64,000 nt of DNA from Nocardioides sp. zg-1308 (GTDB lineage Bacteria; Actinomycetota; Actinomycetes; Propionibacteriales; Nocardioidaceae), in contig NZ_JABJQY010000002.1 in assembly GCF_013155375.1 (NCBI RefSeq), positions 1,860,001 through 1,924,000 on the forward strand, read 5' to 3'. Shown piece by piece: positions 1-8,116 of this stretch (position 1 is the stretch's first letter; each line of letters opens with the position of its first letter). The translations under genes were made by a program, and so were the position numbers. The notes below the pieces were generated by a model. The model was not told the DNA's origin. It was given only the letters and a program-made list of their open reading frames with translations, and searched no databases.

Positions 1-203
1 TCGGACGCGTCGACCACGATCGCGCTCGAGCGCAGGATGCTGAGCACGGCGGCCACGCCGGCCTGCACGACCGGCTCCTCCGCGGCGGGCAGCGTGTGGC
101 GCTGGCGCTCGCTGATGTGCCAGGCGAGGACCGCACCGCCGGCGACGATGGCCCCGACGATCGCGGCCAGACCAGCCTGCATCGTCGGGTCCACGCCCAC
201 CAT
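1..203 (-). CDS. senX3: SenX3-like phosphate-sensing histidine kinase, N-terminal part
   Basis: Only the first 67 codons are inside the window; the gene runs off the left edge. The visible protein starts MVGVDPTMQAGL, has one hydrophobic segment at about residues 10-28 and then a stretch (EEPVVQAGVAAVLSILRSSA) typical of the region just before the PAS domain of SenX3. SenX3 is the membrane sensor that phosphorylates RegX3 under phosphate limitation. It is divergent from phoU, 111 bases apart, which supports the call, because PhoU-type proteins damp this kinase. A GTG four codons in is an alternative start. No catalytic domain is visible, so the assignment rests on the N-terminus and context. 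Confidence 0.7.
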   Translation of the reverse strand, partial: MVGVDPTMQAGLAAIVGAIVAGGAVLAWHISERQRHTLPAAEEPVVQAGVAAVLSILRSSAIVVDAS

Positions 204-254
204 CGTACGCAACCGGCACGACCGTCCAGACGGGTTGGACACCGGGCGCCGACT

Positions 255-276
255 GTTCACGCGCCGTTCATCGGGC
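255..276 (+). promoter_or_regulatory. PHO-box-like 11-base direct repeat (RegX3/PhoP-type site)
   Basis: Two adjacent 11-base units, GTTCACGCGCC and GTTCATCGGGC, lie between the divergent senX3-like and phoU genes. Actinobacterial PhoP/RegX3 sites are direct repeats of 11-base units beginning GTTCAYC. The site is about 27 bases upstream of the phoU -10 element, where an activator would bind. It suggests autoregulation of the phosphate system. Assignment is by motif only. Confidence 0.6.
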
Positions 277-302
277 ACGTACGTGTGTTCGCTTCGGCTC
301 CC

Positions 303-308
303 TAGGGT
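303..308 (+). promoter_or_regulatory. -10 element of leaderless phoU promoter
   Basis: TAGGGT followed by exactly six bases and then the phoU ATG. Transcription would start at or next to the A of ATG, giving a leaderless mRNA; there is no Shine-Dalgarno sequence. Confidence 0.55.
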
Positions 309-314
309 GGCGGC

Positions 315-965
315 ATGCGTGAGGCCTTCCATGACCAGCTCGACGGCATCTTCGCCGACCTCTCCGAGATCTGCGGGCAGGTCGAGGTCGCGGTGCGCGA
401 GGCGACCAAGGCCCTGATGACCGGCGACATCCACACCGCCGACCAGGTCATCAGCGGCGACAAGGCGATCGACGCCGCCCGCGAGCGCGTCGACGACACC
501 GCGTTCGCCCTGCTGTCGCTGCAGCAGCCCGTCGCCGGCGACCTCCGGATGATCGTGTCCGCGCTGCGCATGGTGAGCGAGCTCGAGCGGATGGGCGACC
601 TGTCGGTGCACGTCGCGAAGATCGCTCGGCTGCGCGTCCCCGCCGTCGCGGTGCCGGACGAGCTGCGACCCACCATGGAGCGGATGGCCGAGACGGCCGA
701 GGACATGGTGCGTCGCGTGCGCGGCATCATCGTCGACCGCGACGTCGAGGCCGCCATCGAGCTCGGCCGCGACGACGAGGTCATGGACCAGCTGCGCCGC
801 CGCAGCTTCACCGAGCTGCTCTCCACCGACTGGCAGCACGGCGTCGAGGCCGCGGTCGACATCGCCCTGCTCGGCCGCTACTACGAGCGCATCGCCGACC
901 ACTCGGTGTCGGTCGCGAACCGGGTGGTCTTCGTGGTCACCGGGGACCTGCCGCCCCGCGACTGA
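315..965 (+). CDS. phoU: PhoU phosphate signalling regulator
   Basis: A 216-residue all-helical protein with the two-fold PhoU repeat: the first half starts MREAFHDQLDGIFADLSEI and the second at about residue 118 (MERMAETAEDMVRRV). Both halves carry the acidic metal-binding helices, and the ending (YYERIADHSVSVANRVVFVVTGD) matches the E-R-x-x-D-H signature. PhoU links the Pst phosphate transporter to the sensor kinase and keeps the Pho regulon off when phosphate is plentiful. The ATG lies six bases after a TAGGGT -10 box, so translation is probably leaderless. A PHO-box-like repeat lies upstream and the SenX3-like kinase is divergent. Length is normal for the family. Confidence 0.93.
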   Translation: MREAFHDQLDGIFADLSEICGQVEVAVREATKALMTGDIHTADQVISGDKAIDAARERVDDTAFALLSLQQPVAGDLRMIVSALRMVSELERMGDLSVHVAKIARLRVPAVAVPDELRPTMERMAETAEDMVRRVRGIIVDRDVEAAIELGRDDEVMDQLRRRSFTELLSTDWQHGVEAAVDIALLGRYYERIADHSVSVANRVVFVVTGDLPPRD

Positions 966-992
966 GCCGGGGGCCCAGCGGCCCCGGCTCAG
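962..992. terminator. Bidirectional terminator hairpin between phoU and gpmA
   Basis: An 11-bp perfect inverted repeat (CTGAGCCGGGG / CCCCGGCTCAG) with a 9-base loop lies between two convergent genes and includes the phoU stop codon. There is no U-tract, as is common in actinobacteria. Confidence 0.6.
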
Positions 993-1002
993 CTGCCCGG
1001 AC

Positions 1003-1746
1003 TCAGCGGCCCTGGTTGGCGACCGCGGCCGCGGCTGCTGCCGCCGCCTCGGGGTCGAGGTACTCGCCGCGGGCGACCGTCGGGCGCAGGTCCTCGTCGA
1101 GGCGGTAGACCAGCGGCATGCCGGTGGGGATGTTGAGCCCGGCGATCTCCTCGTCGCTGATCTTGTCGAGGTGCTTGACCAGGGCGCGCAGGCTGTTGCC
1201 GTGGGCCGCGACCAGGACGGTCTTGCCGCTCTGCAGGTCGGGCACGATCTCGGCGTCCCACCACGGCAGGAACCGGGCGATGACGTCCTTGAGGCACTCG
1301 GTGCGCGGGAGCTCGTCGCCGAGGTCGGCGTAGCGCGGGTCGCCGGCCTGGGAGTACTCGTCGGCGTCGTCGAGCGGCGGCGGCGGGACGTCGAAGGAGC
1401 GACGCCAGAGCATGAACTGCTCCTCGCCGTACTCCTCGAGCGTCTGCTTCTTGTCCTTGCCCTGCAGGGCGCCGTAGTGGCGCTCGTTGAGGCGCCAGCT
1501 GCGCTTCACCGGGATCCAGTGGCGGTCGGCGGCGTCGAGCGCCAGCGCGGCCGTGTTGATCGCGCGGCGCTGCAGCGAGGTGTGCACGACGTCGGGGGTG
1601 AGCCCGGCCTCGCGGATGAGCTGGCCGCCGCGCACCGCCTCGGCCCGGCCCTTCTCGGTGAGCGCGACGTCGACCCAGCCGGTGAAGAGGTTCTTGGCGT
1701 TCCACTCGCTCTCGCCGTGGCGGAGCAGGACCAACGTGTGCGTCAT
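1003..1746 (-). CDS. gpmA: 2,3-bisphosphoglycerate-dependent phosphoglycerate mutase
   Basis: A 247-residue protein of normal length that interconverts 3- and 2-phosphoglycerate in glycolysis and gluconeogenesis. It opens [20 protein letters not shown]; the RHG motif carries the histidine that is phosphorylated. Further family signatures are [19 protein letters not shown], the [18 protein letters not shown] segment and the second catalytic histidine in [13 protein letters not shown]. The ATG at 1746 is fixed by this conserved N-terminus and overlaps by four bases (ATGA) the stop of the upstream lipoprotein gene, so the two are probably co-translated. The C-terminus has an alanine run ([16 protein letters not shown]). 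In mycobacteria gpm1 also sits close to senX3-regX3, as here. Confidence 0.96.
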   Translation of the reverse strand: MTHTLVLLRHGESEWNAKNLFTGWVDVALTEKGRAEAVRGGQLIREAGLTPDVVHTSLQRRAINTAALALDAADRHWIPVKRSWRLNERHYGALQGKDKKQTLEEYGEEQFMLWRRSFDVPPPPLDDADEYSQAGDPRYADLGDELPRTECLKDVIARFLPWWDAEIVPDLQSGKTVLVAAHGNSLRALVKHLDKISDEEIAGLNIPTGMPLVYRLDEDLRPTVARGEYLDPEAAAAAAAAVANQGR

Positions 1747-2216
1747 GAGACGTCCAGACCTTCCCAGTAGCCGCTGTCGTCGGGCATCACGGGGACCTTC
1801 ATGGTGACGGTCTCGCCGTTGCCGAACTCGATCGCCAGCGGGACGAAGTCGCCGGCGGTGAACTCGCCGGTCAGCACGATGCCCACCGGGGGCTCCGCGA
1901 GGTTGACGAAGCCGCCGGCCGGGATGGCCACCGGCTCGAACTCGGCTGCAGTGATCGACTCGCCCTCGTCGCCCCCGACGCCGGTGAAGCTCTGCTCCTC
2001 GGTGTCGTCGTTGTTGGAGAACGAGGCGACGAAGGTGCCCGAGCCCTCCTGGCCCGAGACGACCACCGCTCCGAGGACGTCGACGAGCGCCTGGCGGTTG
2101 TCCGCCGCGCTGTTGACGGTGTACTCCCGGTCGGTGGCGTAGTCGAAGCCACAGGAGGACAGCGGAGCGGCGAGCGCAAGAACCGCAGCGGCGGTCGCGA
2201 TGAGTCGTTGCTGCAT
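1743..2216 (-). CDS. Putative lipoprotein, function unknown
   Basis: A 157-residue exported protein with a short basic start, a hydrophobic core and a lipobox (LSSC, cysteine at residue 22), so it should be lipid-anchored outside the membrane. The mature part is rich in D, E, G, T and V and looks like a single beta-sandwich domain with no catalytic signature I recognise; the pattern recalls small actinobacterial lipoproteins that resemble copper-chaperone or DUF4352-type folds, but I would not assign either. Its stop overlaps the gpmA start by four bases, so it is the first gene of a two-gene unit. Confidence 0.8.
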   Translation of the reverse strand: MQQRLIATAAAVLALAAPLSSCGFDYATDREYTVNSAADNRQALVDVLGAVVVSGQEGSGTFVASFSNNDDTEEQSFTGVGGDEGESITAAEFEPVAIPAGGFVNLAEPPVGIVLTGEFTAGDFVPLAIEFGNGETVTMKVPVMPDDSGYWEGLDVS

Positions 2217-2237
2217 GGCGCACAGCCTAGCGTCGGC

Positions 2238-2936
2238 TCAGGTCAGTCCGACGGTGCGCCCTGCGATGAGGATGCCGAGGACGACGAGGGTGGTCCACAC
2301 GCTCGCCACGAGCAGCAGCCGCGGCGTCCCCGTGCGCAGCGCGAGCAGCATCGGGAGCGACCGCTCTGCCTCCTCGTGGTCGTCCACCAGGCCCGGCAGC
2401 GCCAGCAGCACGTGGACGCCCAGGCCGAGGGCCGCGGCGAGGGCGACCACCGCCGCGGTGGGCGGCGTCGTGACGCCGACGCCGTTCCAGCCGCCGTACG
2501 CCAGGAAGGCGGGGTAGAGCGCGAAGCTCGCCGTCCACGGGACGAAGGACAGCGGCCGTGCGTGCAGCAGGCGGTCGCCGATCGCCGAGAGCGCCAGGAG
2601 GGCCAGGTACGCCGTCGCCGCCCGGCGGCCGTGGGCCACCGCGAGCGGGACGACGAGCAGGACCCCGCAGGCGATCGCGAACCAGACGGTCCCGGCCTCC
2701 AGCGCACCGGAGGTGAGCGGCTTGTCGGGACGCCGACGGGCGTCGCGACCCCGGTCGGTTAGGTCGTCGGCCCAGCCCAGGACCGACTGTCCGACCAGCA
2801 CCGTCGCAAGCACGAGCGCGACCTCGCGCAGCGGCCTCCCGGCGACGGCGGCCGCGGCCGCGAGGGCCGTCGCGGTGCCGACGGCCTGGCGCGGGTGGGC
2901 GGCTCGGAGGAGGGCCAGCGCCGGGGTCGTCGCCAT
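2238..2936 (-). CDS. UbiA-family prenyltransferase-like membrane protein
   Basis: A 232-residue polytopic membrane protein (about seven hydrophobic segments). It has the UbiA-type aspartate-rich motif DDLTDRGRDARRRPDKPL near residue 56 and a second acidic motif LVDDHEEAERS near residue 183, the two sites that hold the Mg-prenyl diphosphate in this family. UbiA enzymes attach isoprenoid chains to aromatic or other acceptors; the substrate is not evident. An ATG 105 bases further upstream is in frame but adds a basic, low-complexity tail, so I chose MATTPALALLRAAHPRQA. It lies 21 bases upstream of the lipoprotein gene and may be co-transcribed. It is divergent from carD. Confidence 0.8.
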   Translation of the reverse strand: MATTPALALLRAAHPRQAVGTATALAAAAAVAGRPLREVALVLATVLVGQSVLGWADDLTDRGRDARRRPDKPLTSGALEAGTVWFAIACGVLLVVPLAVAHGRRAATAYLALLALSAIGDRLLHARPLSFVPWTASFALYPAFLAYGGWNGVGVTTPPTAAVVALAAALGLGVHVLLALPGLVDDHEEAERSLPMLLALRTGTPRLLLVASVWTTLVVLGILIAGRTVGLT

Positions 2937-3070
2937 GGTCCGAAGTATGGCCGAGCACCTTCCTGCGGCCGGCCCGCGGTCGGGCAGGACCACAGAGACC
3001 CGCGTTCTGTCAAGCCCGGAAGTGCCCTCTGACCTGCGCAAACGCGTTCGGAGGAGATTCGAACCCGTGT

Positions 3071-3076
3071 TAGAAT
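3071..3076 (+). promoter_or_regulatory. -10 element of the carD promoter
   Basis: TAGAAT lies 33 bases before the carD start codon with TTCGGA 17 bases upstream as a weak -35. Unlike many genes here, carD has a leader with a strong ribosome binding site (GGAAGGGGA, 3086-3094). Confidence 0.55.
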
Positions 3077-3103
3077 GGTCACCTAGGAAGGGGAACTGAA
3101 CAT

Positions 3104-3589
3104 ATGACTTTCACCGTTGGCGAAACGGTCGTCTATCCCAATCACGGGGCCGCTGTCATCGAGGACATCGAGATGCGGACGATCAAGGGAGAGGACCGGC
3201 AGTACCTCGTCCTGAGGATTGTCGCCCAGCAGGACCTGGTGGTCCGAGTGCCGGCCTGCAACCTCGACCTCGTCGGTGTCCGCGACGTCGTCGACAAGGA
3301 GGGCCTCGACCGCGTGTTCGACGTCCTGCGTGCCGCCCACGTCGAGGAGCCGACCAACTGGTCGCGCCGCTACAAGGCCAACCTGGAGAAGCTCCACTCC
3401 GGCGACGTCATGAAGGTGTCGGAGGTCGTGCGCGACCTGTGGCGCCGCGAGCGCGACCGCGGTCTGTCGGCCGGCGAGAAGCGGATGCTGGCCAAGGCGC
3501 GCCAAATCCTGGTCTCCGAGCTGGCCCTGGCGGAGAAGACCAACGAGGACAAGGCCGAGGCCATGCTCGACGAGGTGCTCGCCTCCTGA
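3104..3589 (+). CDS. carD: CarD-family RNA polymerase-binding transcription regulator
   Basis: A 161-residue protein that binds the RNA polymerase beta subunit and stabilises open promoter complexes, notably at rRNA promoters. The N-terminal Tudor-like RNAP-interaction domain ([23 protein letters not shown], residues 3-25) is followed by a basic helical DNA-binding domain (about residues 60-161) with the family's [13 protein letters not shown] and [19 protein letters not shown] segments. Length and both domains match mycobacterial CarD. It has its own promoter and a good Shine-Dalgarno sequence. A strong hairpin follows the stop codon. Proximity to MEP-pathway genes (ispD, ispF) is a conserved actinobacterial arrangement. 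Confidence 0.96.
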   Translation: MTFTVGETVVYPNHGAAVIEDIEMRTIKGEDRQYLVLRIVAQQDLVVRVPACNLDLVGVRDVVDKEGLDRVFDVLRAAHVEEPTNWSRRYKANLEKLHSGDVMKVSEVVRDLWRRERDRGLSAGEKRMLAKARQILVSELALAEKTNEDKAEAMLDEVLAS

Positions 3590-4185
3590 GCAGCAACGAC
3601 ACCGACCGAGGCCCCTGGGACGAGATCCCCAGGGGCCTCGGTCTCGTTCTGGACGAGGACCGCGGCTCGCTGCCCTTCGCGCTGCTGCAGGGCGAGGCGC
3701 TGGTGGCGTGCGCCGCGTGGGCGCTCGGGGAGTCCGGGGTCGACCTCGTCGACGCCTCGGTCACCTGGCCGGAGCTCACGGAGGCCGGTCTCGACCTCGT
3801 GCTGCACGACTCGCTCTGCCCGATGACGCCGCCGGGCTTCATCGCCGACTGCCTGGAGCAGGCCCGGGAGACCGGGCGGCCGGTGGTCGGCACCCGGCCG
3901 GTCACCGACACCGTCAAGGCGGTGGCGGACGGCGTGGTGGGCGAGACCCTCGACCGCGAGGAGCTGCTCGCCGTCGCCTCACCGCTCGTCATCCCCGCGG
4001 TCGTCCTGGCGGCGCTGGCCCGCCGGCCCGCGTCCGACCTCGCGCAGGCGGTCGCCGACCTCGCCGCCGACGGTCACCGCGTCGAGACGCGGCAGGCCCC
4101 GCCGCAGGGGCGTCGCGTGGCCTCGCTCGAGGACGTCCGGCTCCTGGAGGCCCTCACGACCGCCCAGGGCCGCGACCGGGGCTGA
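3586..4185 (+). CDS. Degenerate IspD-like cytidylyltransferase homologue (start uncertain)
   Basis: About 199 residues if it begins at the CTG that overlaps the carD stop (CTGA). The reading frame is coding-like from roughly residue 16 ([21 protein letters not shown]), but the first canonical start is GTG at 3703, and GTG 3439 inside carD is also in frame. The fold pattern is IspD-like: an N-terminal nucleotide-binding strand-loop, LHDSLCP in place of the V-H-D-A-A-R-P motif, and [13 protein letters not shown]...GETLDREEL, almost exactly the IspD arm motif. The P-K lysine of the nucleotide loop is replaced by P-F and the T-P-Q motif by SPLVIP, so it is probably not a full enzyme. It is convergent with, and overlaps by 32 bases, the real ispD. 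I infer a pseudo-enzyme partner; function unknown. Confidence 0.6.
   Translation: MSSNDTDRGPWDEIPRGLGLVLDEDRGSLPFALLQGEALVACAAWALGESGVDLVDASVTWPELTEAGLDLVLHDSLCPMTPPGFIADCLEQARETGRPVVGTRPVTDTVKAVADGVVGETLDREELLAVASPLVIPAVVLAALARRPASDLAQAVADLAADGHRVETRQAPPQGRRVASLEDVRLLEALTTAQGRDRG
3604..3643 (+). terminator. Strong hairpin after carD, inside the IspD-like reading frame
   Basis: A perfect 16-bp inverted repeat (left arm 3604-3619, right arm 3628-3643, 8-base loop) begins 14 bases after the carD stop. It looks like the carD terminator but has no U-tract and falls inside the 5' part of the next reading frame, so it could instead attenuate that gene. Confidence 0.65.
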
Positions 4186-4849
4186 TCCCGGCCGCGAGCG
4201 CCACGTCCTCGGGGAAAGTGACCTTGAGGTTGAGCGCGCTGCTCGGGACCGCGGCGACGTCGAGCCCGCGGTAGGCCGCGACGCACCCCGCGGTGTCGGT
4301 CGCCTCGAACCCGTCGGCCTCCGCAGCGGCGTACGCCGCCAGCACCTCGCCGGCCCGGAAGGCCTGCGGCGTCTGCACGGCGCCCACGGCCCCGTCGACC
4401 ACGGAGAGGTCGGCGTGCAGCAGGGCGCGCACCGGGGCCACCGGGATGGCGCCACCCACCTCGCGCGCGGCGTCCAGCACCCGCTCCCACAGCACCACGC
4501 CCGCCAGGGGCCGGGCACCGTCGTGGATCGCGACGACGTCCACCTCGCCCGACTCGATGTCCGGGGCCAGCACCCGCAGGGCGGCCCACTCCGAGGCGTG
4601 GCGGGTGGCGCCGCCGTCGACCAGCACCACCTCGCGCTCTCCGAGGTGCGGCGCGACCGCGTCGGCCACCGCCGCGCGGTCCTCGGGACGCACCACGAGC
4701 ACGAGCCGGCGTACGTCCGGCAGCGCGAGCGCGTCGCGCACCGACCACACGAGGACGGGGGCGCCGAGCAGGGGGAGGAGCACCTTGTTGACCTCGGCGC
4801 CCACCCGGCTGCCGGAGCCCGCGGCGAGGATGACGACCGCGGTCGACAT
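4154..4849 (-). CDS. ispD: 2-C-methyl-D-erythritol 4-phosphate cytidylyltransferase
   Basis: A 231-residue protein for the third step of the MEP isoprenoid pathway: MEP + CTP to CDP-methylerythritol. It has the nucleotide loop [13 protein letters not shown]...NKVLLPLLG (residues 5-30) with the conserved R and K, the IHDGARP metal/MEP motif, [13 protein letters not shown], and the C-terminal [13 protein letters not shown] with the conserved lysine. The central arm that usually reads P-V-x-D-T-x-K ... T-V-D-R is [18 protein letters not shown] here, so the T-x-K and TVDR residues are missing. It follows ispF with a one-base overlap (TGATG). The altered arm is odd beside the IspD-like neighbour that keeps it. 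Confidence 0.92.
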   Translation of the reverse strand: MSTAVVILAAGSGSRVGAEVNKVLLPLLGAPVLVWSVRDALALPDVRRLVLVVRPEDRAAVADAVAPHLGEREVVLVDGGATRHASEWAALRVLAPDIESGEVDVVAIHDGARPLAGVVLWERVLDAAREVGGAIPVAPVRALLHADLSVVDGAVGAVQTPQAFRAGEVLAAYAAAEADGFEATDTAGCVAAYRGLDVAAVPSSALNLKVTFPEDVALAAGISPGRGPGRS

Positions 4850-5334
4850 CAGCCGGTGACCAGGGCCGTGGCGATCGCGGCGACTCCCTCGCCGCGTCCG
4901 GTGAGGCCGAGGCCGTCGGTGGTGGTCGCCGAGACGGTGACGGGGGCGCCGACGGCGGCGGACAGCGTGGCGGCGGCCTCCTCACGGCGAGGGCCGAGCC
5001 GCGGCACGTTGCCGATCACCTGCACGGCGACATTGCCGATCTCCCAGCCCGCCGCCCGCACGCGGCGCGCGGTCTCGGCCAGCAGGGTCGCGCCCGACGC
5101 CCCGGCCCACTCGGGCTCCGAGGTGCCGAAGTTGCTGCCGAGGTCGCCGATCCCAGCGGCGGAGAACAGCGCGTCGCAGGCCGCGTGGGCCGCGACGTCC
5201 GCGTCGGAGTGGCCCTCGAGCCCGGCCGGCTCGTCGGGCCAGGCGAGGCCCGCGAGGTGCATCGGGACGCCGGGGACCAGCCGGTGCACGTCGGTGCCGA
5301 TGCCGATCCGCGCGCCGGCGAGGGGGGTGGTCAC
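4849..5334 (-). CDS. ispF: 2-C-methyl-D-erythritol 2,4-cyclodiphosphate synthase
   Basis: A 161-residue protein of standard length that cyclises CDP-methylerythritol 2-phosphate to MEcPP with release of CMP. The zinc ligands are visible in GIGTDVHRL (D and H, residues 13-16) and in [13 protein letters not shown]. The conserved C-terminal [19 protein letters not shown] closes the active site between trimer subunits. The start is GTG at 5334, the only in-frame start close to the conserved N-terminus. It is first in an ispF-ispD unit, with the stop and the ispD start sharing one base. The loop after the active-site IGDLGSNFG differs from the usual F-P-D-T-D-P but is common in actinobacteria. Confidence 0.95.
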   Translation of the reverse strand: MTTPLAGARIGIGTDVHRLVPGVPMHLAGLAWPDEPAGLEGHSDADVAAHAACDALFSAAGIGDLGSNFGTSEPEWAGASGATLLAETARRVRAAGWEIGNVAVQVIGNVPRLGPRREEAAATLSAAVGAPVTVSATTTDGLGLTGRGEGVAAIATALVTG

Positions 5335-5359
5335 GTCGGCATCATGCCCGACGCCCCGT

Positions 5360-5365
5360 CACAAT
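5360..5365 (+). promoter_or_regulatory. Possible leaderless -10 for the molybdoenzyme gene
   Basis: CACAAT lies exactly six bases before the GTG start at 5372. It lacks the first T of the TANNNT consensus, so this is weaker than the other leaderless promoters in the window. Confidence 0.35.
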
Positions 5366-5371
5366 GGTCGG

Positions 5372-6892
5372 GTGACCACTCGCCGACCGCCCTGGGTGCT
5401 GGCCGGAGTCCTTGCCGGGCTCGCCGGGCTGGCGACCAGTTACGCGACCGCGATGGTGCTCACCATCCGCGAGTCCCCGGTGGTGGCCGTGGCCGAGCAG
5501 GTCATCCGGCTCGCCCCCGACGCGGTGACCGAGGGCGCCATCTCGCTCCTCGGCACGCTCGACAAGCCCGCGCTGGTCATCGGGATCCTCCTCCTGCTCC
5601 TCGCCTGCTTCGCCGGCGCCGGCACCCTGGCCAGTCGGGGCTGGTGGCAGCCGGTGCTGGTCTGGGTCGCGCTCGGCGCTGTCGGCCTGGCCGCCGTCAT
5701 GGGGCAGCGCGGCTCCGCCCCCATCGACGCGGCCCCGGTCGTGGTCGGGCTGCTCACCTGGGTCACGGTCCACTCCGCCCTCACCGACGCACTGCTGCGG
5801 GCGCGGCGCCGACCGGAGCTCGAGTCGCGCGAGCGCCGCGTGTTCCTCATGGTGGCGGGCGCGATCTCGGTCGCCTCGCTCGGCATCGCCGTCGCCGGCC
5901 GCTTCGTCGGCGCCGGCCGTCGCCACGTCGAGGTGAGCCGCCGCCTGCTCCGCATCCCCGGCGTCACCCGGCGGCAGGCGCCGCCGGCGACCTCCCTCGG
6001 CCTGCCCGGCGTCGCGCCGTGGCAGACGCCCAACGAGGACTTCTACCGGATCGACACCACCATCGCGCTGCCTGCCATCGAGCCCGAGGACTGGTCGCTG
6101 CGCATCCACGGCATGGTCGAGCGGGAGCTGACCCTGACCTACTCCGAGCTGGTCGCGCGCACCGTCACGGAGTCCTGGATCACGCTCAATTGCGTGAGCA
6201 ACGAGGTGGGCGGCGACCTGGTCGGCAACGCGCGCTGGAGCGGCGTACGCATCGCGGACCTGCTCGCCGACCTCGGCGTCTCCGCCGACGCCGACTGCGT
6301 CCTGCAGACCTCGCACGACGGCTGGACGTGTGCGACCCCGCTGGAGGCGCTCACCGACGAGCGCGACGCCATGCTCGCCGTGGCGATGAACGGGCGGCCG
6401 CTGCCGATCGAGCACGGCTTCCCGGTCCGCACGATCGTCCCGGGGCTCTACGGCTACGTCTCGGCCACGAAGTGGGTGGTCGACCTCGAGGTCAGCACCT
6501 TCGCCGACTCGGTCGGCTACTGGACGACCCGTGGCTGGTCCGCCGAGGGACCGGTCAAGATCGCCTCCCGCATCGACGTCCCCCGCTCCGGTGACGAGGT
6601 CCCGGCCGGTGAGGTCACCTTCGGCGGCGTCGCCTGGCACCAGCAGACGGGGATCGAGGCGGTCGAGGTCCAGGTCGACGGCGGCGCGTGGGGCCGCGCC
6701 GAGCTCGGTCAGGTGCCCTCGGTCGACACCTGGGTCCAGTGGGCCCTCACGGTCGACGTGCCCGAGGGGGACCACGAGGTCCGGGTGCGCGCCGTCGGCA
6801 AGGACGGCGCCACGCAGACGAGCGTGCTGCGCTCGCCCGACCCGGACGGCTCGACCGGGCTGCACACCATCGAGATCAGCGCGTCGGCGTGA
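5372..6892 (+). CDS. Membrane-anchored sulfite-oxidase-fold molybdopterin oxidoreductase
   Basis: A 506-residue protein in three parts: four to five membrane segments (about residues 8-175), a sulfite-oxidase-type molybdopterin domain (about 200-390) and a C-terminal Mo-co dimerisation domain (about 400-505). The single cysteine expected to bind molybdenum is in LNCVSNEVGGD (residue 274). Motifs LRIHGMVERELTLTYSEL and NGRPLPIEHGFPVRTIVPGLYGYVSATKW are classic for the fold, with the catalytic domain outside the membrane. The substrate is unknown: the sulfite oxidase fold also covers MsrP and other oxidoreductases. The real start is GTG at 5372; the much longer open frame upstream is antisense to ispDF. 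It is convergent with the C39-type peptidase gene. Confidence 0.9.
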   Translation: MTTRRPPWVLAGVLAGLAGLATSYATAMVLTIRESPVVAVAEQVIRLAPDAVTEGAISLLGTLDKPALVIGILLLLLACFAGAGTLASRGWWQPVLVWVALGAVGLAAVMGQRGSAPIDAAPVVVGLLTWVTVHSALTDALLRARRRPELESRERRVFLMVAGAISVASLGIAVAGRFVGAGRRHVEVSRRLLRIPGVTRRQAPPATSLGLPGVAPWQTPNEDFYRIDTTIALPAIEPEDWSLRIHGMVERELTLTYSELVARTVTESWITLNCVSNEVGGDLVGNARWSGVRIADLLADLGVSADADCVLQTSHDGWTCATPLEALTDERDAMLAVAMNGRPLPIEHGFPVRTIVPGLYGYVSATKWVVDLEVSTFADSVGYWTTRGWSAEGPVKIASRIDVPRSGDEVPAGEVTFGGVAWHQQTGIEAVEVQVDGGAWGRAELGQVPSVDTWVQWALTVDVPEGDHEVRVRAVGKDGATQTSVLRSPDPDGSTGLHTIEISASA

Positions 6893-6907
6893 GGCCCGCG
6901 GGGCCGC

Positions 6908-8110
6908 TCAGCCGTTGCGGATGACGTACGCCGTCCCGCCGGAGGCGGCGATCCAGATCCGCTCGAGCTCCGCGCGGTCGTAGACGCGCCGCACCTCGCC
7001 GTTGGTGGCCCCGGCCGGGTCGTTGACGACGACGTCGCCGTCGGCCTCGAAGCCGACGATGACGAGCAGGTGGCCGTTGCTCGAGGAGATCGGCGCGCCG
7101 GTGAGCTGGTTGCGGCCGAAGGCGACGGACACGACGAGCGGCACCCCGGCGGCGATGTGGTCCTCGGCCTCGCGCAGGTCGCGCATCCGCGTGACGTAGG
7201 AGTCGCCGCCGACGAGCGTGGCGGCGTAGGCGGTGTTGAAGGCCCAGTTGCCCGTGCCGTCGTAGCCGTGGTCGTAGACCATCTTCGCCGTGTGGTCGAC
7301 CACCGGGTCGGCGTGCCCGGCGGCGACGCCGGTCGGGGTGGGGGAGATGCCGTAGTGGGCGAGGACCATGGCGGTCGAGGCCGCGGAGCACCAGGCCTCG
7401 CCGCCACCGCCCCACTGCGGGTAGTGCCCGCTGTGCACCATCTGGGAGTACGTCGGCACGTCGAGGACGGTGCCGACGCCCGGCCCGGGGGTCGAGGTCG
7501 GGCGCGGAGCCGAGGCGTCGGCGGAGGCGACGGCCCCCACGCGCTCCAGGCTGACGGCCAGGCTCGAGCCCTTCGGTCGCATCAGCGTCACCCGGACCTG
7601 CCACGCGCTGACCGTGCTCGTGGCGTACCAGGTGTCGACGCTGACCCGGCCGAGGTCGTCGGCCTGGCCCGAGTAGGTGGTGCGCGGCACGGGGCGGTTG
7701 GTCCGGGCCCAGTCGGCGAGGGTGTCCCAGCTGCCGGTGCGACCGTCGGCGCCGCGTCCGCGCACCTCGATGCGCACCAGGCTGCGACCGGGGGTCGTCG
7801 CCTCCCAGCTCGGGACCAGGGCCGTCGCGTCGAAGCCGGGCGCGGCCCACGGCGAGGTCCAGGTGCCCGCCTCGTAGGCCTTGCCGGCCACCGTCCGGGG
7901 GGCGGGGGCGAGCAGGGAGACCTGTCCGCGCCCGAGCTTGAGGCCCGCCCGCCTGCCGGCCTTGAGGTCGGCGTAGCTGCTCCAGGAGGTCAGCTGGACC
8001 TGCGGGACCGCCCGGCGGCCGGGGTCGGCGGTCGCGGCGCCCACGGGAGGCGCGAGCAGGCCGCCCAGCAGGAGGGGGGCGAGGGCGAGGGCGGCGCGGC
8101 GTCGGAGCAC
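6908..8110 (-). CDS. Secreted C39-type cysteine peptidase-like protein
   Basis: A 400-residue exported protein. Residues 1-24 are a signal peptide (RRRAALALAPLLLGGLLAPPVGA). The middle (about 35-200) is a beta-rich accessory domain. The C-terminal domain (about 215-400) is a papain-like C39 peptidase fold: DVPTYSQMV opening, catalytic cysteine in AWCSAAS, histidine in GHLLVIVGF and the N-D pair in VVVNDPAG. Members of this group are annotated as peptidase C39 family or C39-like domain proteins; there is no ABC transporter next to it, so it is not a bacteriocin exporter. The GTG at 8110 is six bases after a TATCGT box on the same strand, and longer starts extend into the cysS promoter. Confidence 0.85.
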   Translation of the reverse strand: MLRRRAALALAPLLLGGLLAPPVGAATADPGRRAVPQVQLTSWSSYADLKAGRRAGLKLGRGQVSLLAPAPRTVAGKAYEAGTWTSPWAAPGFDATALVPSWEATTPGRSLVRIEVRGRGADGRTGSWDTLADWARTNRPVPRTTYSGQADDLGRVSVDTWYATSTVSAWQVRVTLMRPKGSSLAVSLERVGAVASADASAPRPTSTPGPGVGTVLDVPTYSQMVHSGHYPQWGGGGEAWCSAASTAMVLAHYGISPTPTGVAAGHADPVVDHTAKMVYDHGYDGTGNWAFNTAYAATLVGGDSYVTRMRDLREAEDHIAAGVPLVVSVAFGRNQLTGAPISSSNGHLLVIVGFEADGDVVVNDPAGATNGEVRRVYDRAELERIWIAASGGTAYVIRNG

Positions 8111-8116
8111 CGCCCG

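Noticed and set aside
4415..5371. Possible 5' extension of the molybdoenzyme gene by over 300 codons
   Set aside because: This part is antisense to ispD-ispF; membrane segments and family similarity begin at GTG 5372.
6893..6905. Terminator hairpin GGCCC-GCG-GGGCC between the molybdoenzyme and C39-type peptidase genes
   Set aside because: Only a 5-bp stem with a 3-base loop, expected by chance in DNA this GC-rich.
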